A stretch of 64,000 bases of DNA from DATJGF01 sp035495315. Lineage in GTDB: Bacteria > Verrucomicrobiota > Verrucomicrobiia > Limisphaerales > UBA8199. Position 1 is the first letter of the stretch. Each line of letters begins with the position of its first letter. Where the stretch lies: positions 3,835 through 67,834 of the forward strand of contig DATJGF010000121.1 in NCBI GenBank assembly GCA_035495315.1, in the 5' to 3' direction. The notes beneath the pieces are model-generated. The model worked only from the letters and a program-made list of their open reading frames with translations, was not told the DNA's origin and searched no databases. The position numbers and the translations under genes are program-made. This document shows, in pieces, positions 61,014-64,000 of this stretch.

Positions 61014-62486
61014 CTAAAGCCGCCTTGCGATTCGACGAAAATGATATCCGATAACCGCGAGTTCTATCGCCGAGCGCAATTGCCGGGGACGTCGCAGGAG
61101 TATGCTCCAGAAAAATTTCCAATAGTTGTGCCGCCCCCGTTCCCAAATGCCGAGCATCCAAAACGATTTGATGAAGGCGCGTAAATCACCTGGGGAGAGT
61201 CGCACGCGCGGTCCAGAGGGGCGGTGATTTTCGAGAAACGTGCGAATGCGTTGGTAATAAGTTTTGGGTTCGTAGAGGCGCCGCATGAGGTCGCGATAAC
61301 CGGATTGCAGGAATTCCTTATTGAGCCGGGTCTTAAAGTTCAGCACAGCCTCGGTATTATTACCAGTCGCGGCGGATTCAAGACGCCCCTCGCGCATCAG
61401 ACGCTGGTACAGCTTGGTCTTGGGCAGGGCCTGCAGCAAACCGACCATTGCCGTAACTACACCCGAGCGCTGGATGAACTCGAATTGTCGTTTGAAAATG
61501 TCCTGTTGATCATTGTCGAAACCGACAATGAACCCGCCCATGACCTCCATGCCGGCTCGTTGAAGGGTCTTAATCGATTCGACCAGGTCGCGGCCTTTAT
61601 TCTGGAGCTTGTGGCATTCTTGCAGGCTCTCCGGAACAGGAGTTTCAATCCCGACAAACACCTTTTTGAATCCGGCCTTGACCATCAATTCACACAACTC
61701 CGCATCATCGGCCAGGTTCACCGACGCCTCGGTAAAAAATCCCATGCTCGGCTCAACGCGCTCGCGCCAGGCGATAATCTCGCGCAGCAAAATCTTTGTT
61801 CGCTTTTTGTCACCGATGAAATTGTCATCGACGATGAAGACCATGTCTCTCCAGCCATGCAGCCGTAATCTCTCCAATTCGTCAATTAATTGCGCAGGCG
61901 CTTTGGTGCGCGGGACCCGCCCGTTCATAATGATGATGTCGCAAAACTCGCAGTCAAAAGGACAGCCCCGGGAAAACTGCACTGCCATGGTCACGTAATG
62001 CTTGAGGTCTACCAAATCCCAACGCGGCACCGGGACTTGGGTCACGTTCGGTCGTTTGGGGGCCTGATACACGTGCTGCACTGCGCCTGCCACCATATCG
62101 GCGACGAGTTGCGACATCACATCTTCGGCTTCGCCCAGCACGAAATGCTGGATCTGAGGGAAATCCTCATGGCCGGTGGTGAACAACGGTCCGCCACCAA
62201 TGATGGGCTTTTGCAGGGCATTGCAGCGGGAAACGATCTCATTCACCGAGGTTTTATGGACGATCATCGCGCTAATCATCACATAATCAGCCCATCGAAG
62301 ATCGGCGTCCTTCAGGCGCTCGACATTAAGATCGATCAGTTTGAGTTGCCAGTCGGCCGGAAGCATCGCGGCAATCGTTAACAGGCCGAGCGGAGGAAAA
62401 GTCGAGCGCTTTGAGACGAAAGGCAGTACATGCTTGAAACTCCAGAATGTGTCCGGATTTTGCGGATAAACCAATAGCACGTTCAT
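61014..62486 (-). CDS. B12-binding-domain radical SAM protein
   Basis: 490 residues. N-terminal cobalamin-binding-like domain (NVLLVYPQNPDTFWSFKHVL, PPLGLLTIAAMLP, PIIGGGPLFTTGHEDF), radical SAM core with the CxxxCxxC cluster (VQFSRGCPFDCEFCDIIIMNGR), DDNFIGDK, GIETPVPESL and GFIVGFDNDQ, and a C-terminal DUF4070-type helical region (KTYYQRIRTFLENHR). Such proteins carry out methylations or rearrangements, for example in hopanoid or other lipid modification; the DUF4070 group includes hopanoid C-2/C-3 type relatives, but the substrate here is not shown. The gene stands alone. Confidence 0.93.
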   Translation of the reverse strand: MNVLLVYPQNPDTFWSFKHVLPFVSKRSTFPPLGLLTIAAMLPADWQLKLIDLNVERLKDADLRWADYVMISAMIVHKTSVNEIVSRCNALQKPIIGGGPLFTTGHEDFPQIQHFVLGEAEDVMSQLVADMVAGAVQHVYQAPKRPNVTQVPVPRWDLVDLKHYVTMAVQFSRGCPFDCEFCDIIIMNGRVPRTKAPAQLIDELERLRLHGWRDMVFIVDDNFIGDKKRTKILLREIIAWRERVEPSMGFFTEASVNLADDAELCELMVKAGFKKVFVGIETPVPESLQECHKLQNKGRDLVESIKTLQRAGMEVMGGFIVGFDNDQQDIFKRQFEFIQRSGVVTAMVGLLQALPKTKLYQRLMREGRLESAATGNNTEAVLNFKTRLNKEFLQSGYRDLMRRLYEPKTYYQRIRTFLENHRPSGPRVRLSPGDLRAFIKSFWMLGIWERGRHNYWKFFWSILLRRPRQLRSAIELAVIGYHFRRIARRL

Positions 62487-62768
62487 AAAATTGCTGACGA
62501 AACCAAGTAACCCTCGGAAGGCTAAAGCGACTGTAGCACAACCCTTGAGAGTTTCATTAATTTTTTAATCACACTTCCATGGGGTATCTCCCCGACATAA
62601 TTTTAAGCCTCTAATCAACGTTGCCTCGCCGATTGACCAACGGATACCCCGATGGAGGGTCGGTCCTGCGCGATGGCTCTCCTTCTTCCCTTCTGAGAGG
62701 AGAGGCCGGGTGCGGGGTCCCTGGTCTCTGAGGACCTGAACTTCCCAAACAGTTTTTCTGAAATCGCT

Positions 62769-63998
62769 CTAGCTCGCCCCGGGAGCCATGGTCCTCGGAT
62801 CTGTCGCCGCGATGATTGCACTCACCGATTTTTGGTTAAAGCCTTTGAATCCGCCGTGGCGCTGCAGATTCTCAAGGTGGCTTCCCACGGCGCCATGTTC
62901 GAAGAATTGATCGAACTGTACCTCTGTAATCAATCGTTCCGAGAGGAGCCTCTCGAGCCTACTGCGGCTCACGGGCCACCGTTCTCCTTCCGTAAAGGCC
63001 TGGCGCAAAAACTCGAAATCCGAAAACGGCTTCATCATGCCGAGGCCGCACTGTTGGAGCTGATGACGGAGGGCATCGAAGTCGAAACGCGCCTCCAAAT
63101 GGTGCATACCCGCTTCCAAAAAACTTTCGCCGTGCAAAGCAACCCATAAACCAACAGTGCCCAAACGCGAGGCGACGGGCAGCGGGTGGGTTGAAAAATC
63201 TATTTCGATCTCCTCCGGCATCAAATCGACATCAGCAAACACAACGATACGCGCGACGGGTTGCTCAAGAATCTGCGCGCCCCATCCCGCCTCGGAGCCG
63301 GCGTAGTATCGCTCGCGCCGGGTAAATCCAAGCTTGAGCAAAAATGCGATCAGCTCGCGGAAATGAGCGCGCGAGCAACGGAATGTATGGTGATCATGGT
63401 TTCCCCACCCGAGTCCGAGCCGTTCCTGACGGCACCTCTGTGTGCGTCCCGCAAAGTTGCGGCTTTCCCAGTACGCGCGTTCCGATTCAAAGAAGAACTG
63501 GCAGGCCAAATCGCGTCCGACCAGCCGCACAATGCGGTCGCACAACTCGTCCGCAACCTTGAAGCCGTCAGCCTCGTCAGCAAAGCGACGGCGCCTGGTG
63601 GACCACAGCTCTTTTGCTTTAAGGATCCTGCTCAGCTCATCGCTCTTTAGCAGGGCCGGCACAAATCCCAGATAGCCATTCCGCTCGACGGCCTCCAATC
63701 GCGTTCCGTTCTCCTCGGCGACCACGCTGCGGCGATAACGCGAAAAGGGCTCGCCCTCAGGTTCAACCTCAAGATTTTGACGCGCGATAAAATTGCCGAT
63801 CGATTCCGGCCGCACCGCAACCACAACTGGCATGGTCTCGCTGCCGCGCCGAATCAACACACGAGGCAGCGTCGCGCGGAGCTGTTCGTATACCGCTTCG
63901 CCGTTTGGCGTTTCAAGGTCGGCTCGTAAACTAAACCCTGCCGCTTCAAGCTCGGCCTCAAGACCTCCCGGCAGCACCAGGTGGTCGACCCATTCGAA
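62769..63998 (-). CDS. unrecognised protein, N-terminus beyond right edge
   Basis: At least 409 residues; the frame is open to the window edge (FEWVDHLVLPGGLEAELEAAGF), so the start is outside. Visible features: VVVAVRPESIGNFIARQNLEVE near the start, WGNHDHHTFRCSRAHFRELI with a His-Asp-His-His motif, LGFTRRERYYAGSEAGWGAQILEQPVARIVVFADVDL, and HHLEARFDFDALRHQLQQ. The WVDH at the start and the alternation of His and Glu suggest a vicinal-oxygen-chelate-type metalloenzyme, but this is only an impression. No signal peptide can be judged. Nothing else on this strand near it gives context. Confidence 0.7.
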   Translation of the reverse strand, partial: FEWVDHLVLPGGLEAELEAAGFSLRADLETPNGEAVYEQLRATLPRVLIRRGSETMPVVVAVRPESIGNFIARQNLEVEPEGEPFSRYRRSVVAEENGTRLEAVERNGYLGFVPALLKSDELSRILKAKELWSTRRRRFADEADGFKVADELCDRIVRLVGRDLACQFFFESERAYWESRNFAGRTQRCRQERLGLGWGNHDHHTFRCSRAHFRELIAFLLKLGFTRRERYYAGSEAGWGAQILEQPVARIVVFADVDLMPEEIEIDFSTHPLPVASRLGTVGLWVALHGESFLEAGMHHLEARFDFDALRHQLQQCGLGMMKPFSDFEFLRQAFTEGERWPVSRSRLERLLSERLITEVQFDQFFEHGAVGSHLENLQRHGGFKGFNQKSVSAIIAATDPRTMAPGAS

Positions 63999-64000
63999 GA

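Overview
The window is bacterial chromosome, most likely from a Verrucomicrobiota member of the soil/freshwater Pedosphaera-like kind. This is inferred from gene style: very large secreted proteins mixing Ig-like, lamin-tail, CotH and FN3 modules, a prepilin with the H-x9-DG type C-terminus, a small type II secretion/pilus-like operon with two tandem F genes, ankyrin proteins with the typical N-terminal cap, many sensor kinases, and intergenic space filled with dispersed palindromic repeats. No rRNA, tRNA, CRISPR array, integrase or transposase was recognised, so the lineage call is an inference.

Layout. 1-4.0 kb: edge-truncated MacB/ADOP-type permease (minus), a Tat-exported sugar-phosphate isomerase-like protein, an alpha/beta hydrolase, a small winged-helix-like protein and a lone pseudopilin. 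4.2-8.0 kb: a two-gene signalling operon (beta-propeller histidine kinase plus a response regulator with a C-terminal HTH). 8.1-12.5 kb: a hydrolase-fold protein that has lost its catalytic residues, transaldolase, a sarcosine/N-methyltryptophan oxidase, a single-domain response regulator and a secreted protein. 12.6-18.8 kb: a PadR-controlled tripartite RND efflux operon (padR, permease, adaptor, TolC). 19.0-22.6 kb: a hybrid kinase with three receiver domains and LD-carboxypeptidase. 22.6-30.6 kb: a giant subtilisin, a pseudouridine synthase, an esterase, a membrane protein and a lipoprotein. 30.7-36.0 kb: a reduced secretion/pilus-like operon (E, F, F and three pseudopilin-like genes). 36.3-40.1 kb: ankyrin protein, GNAT remnant, GNAT enzyme, LPG-synthase-like membrane protein. 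40.4-46.3 kb: a 1948-residue CotH/lamin-tail protein. 46.5-51.2 kb: a decayed accessory stretch with an outer-membrane protein, a membrane protein, a fused DUF2200/VOC pseudogene beside an attC-like site, a hydrolase and a zinc-ribbon protein. 51.5-56.3 kb: a Wsp-like chemosensory set (MCP with a frameshift, CheW, CheA-REC). 56.5-64 kb: DUF2905 protein, ABC exporter, UvrD-like helicase, B12-binding radical SAM protein, and an unrecognised protein cut by the right edge.

The most unusual aspect is the repeat landscape. At least seven unrelated palindromic families and several short-unit repeats lie between genes, and again and again they supply the real start or stop region of a gene: signal peptides of the efflux adaptor and TolC, the leader of one pseudopilin, and the last codons of the pseudouridine synthase, the E ATPase and the K-like pseudopilin. 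One family occurs as three copies of exactly 88 bp plus one 148-bp copy carrying a nested second repeat.
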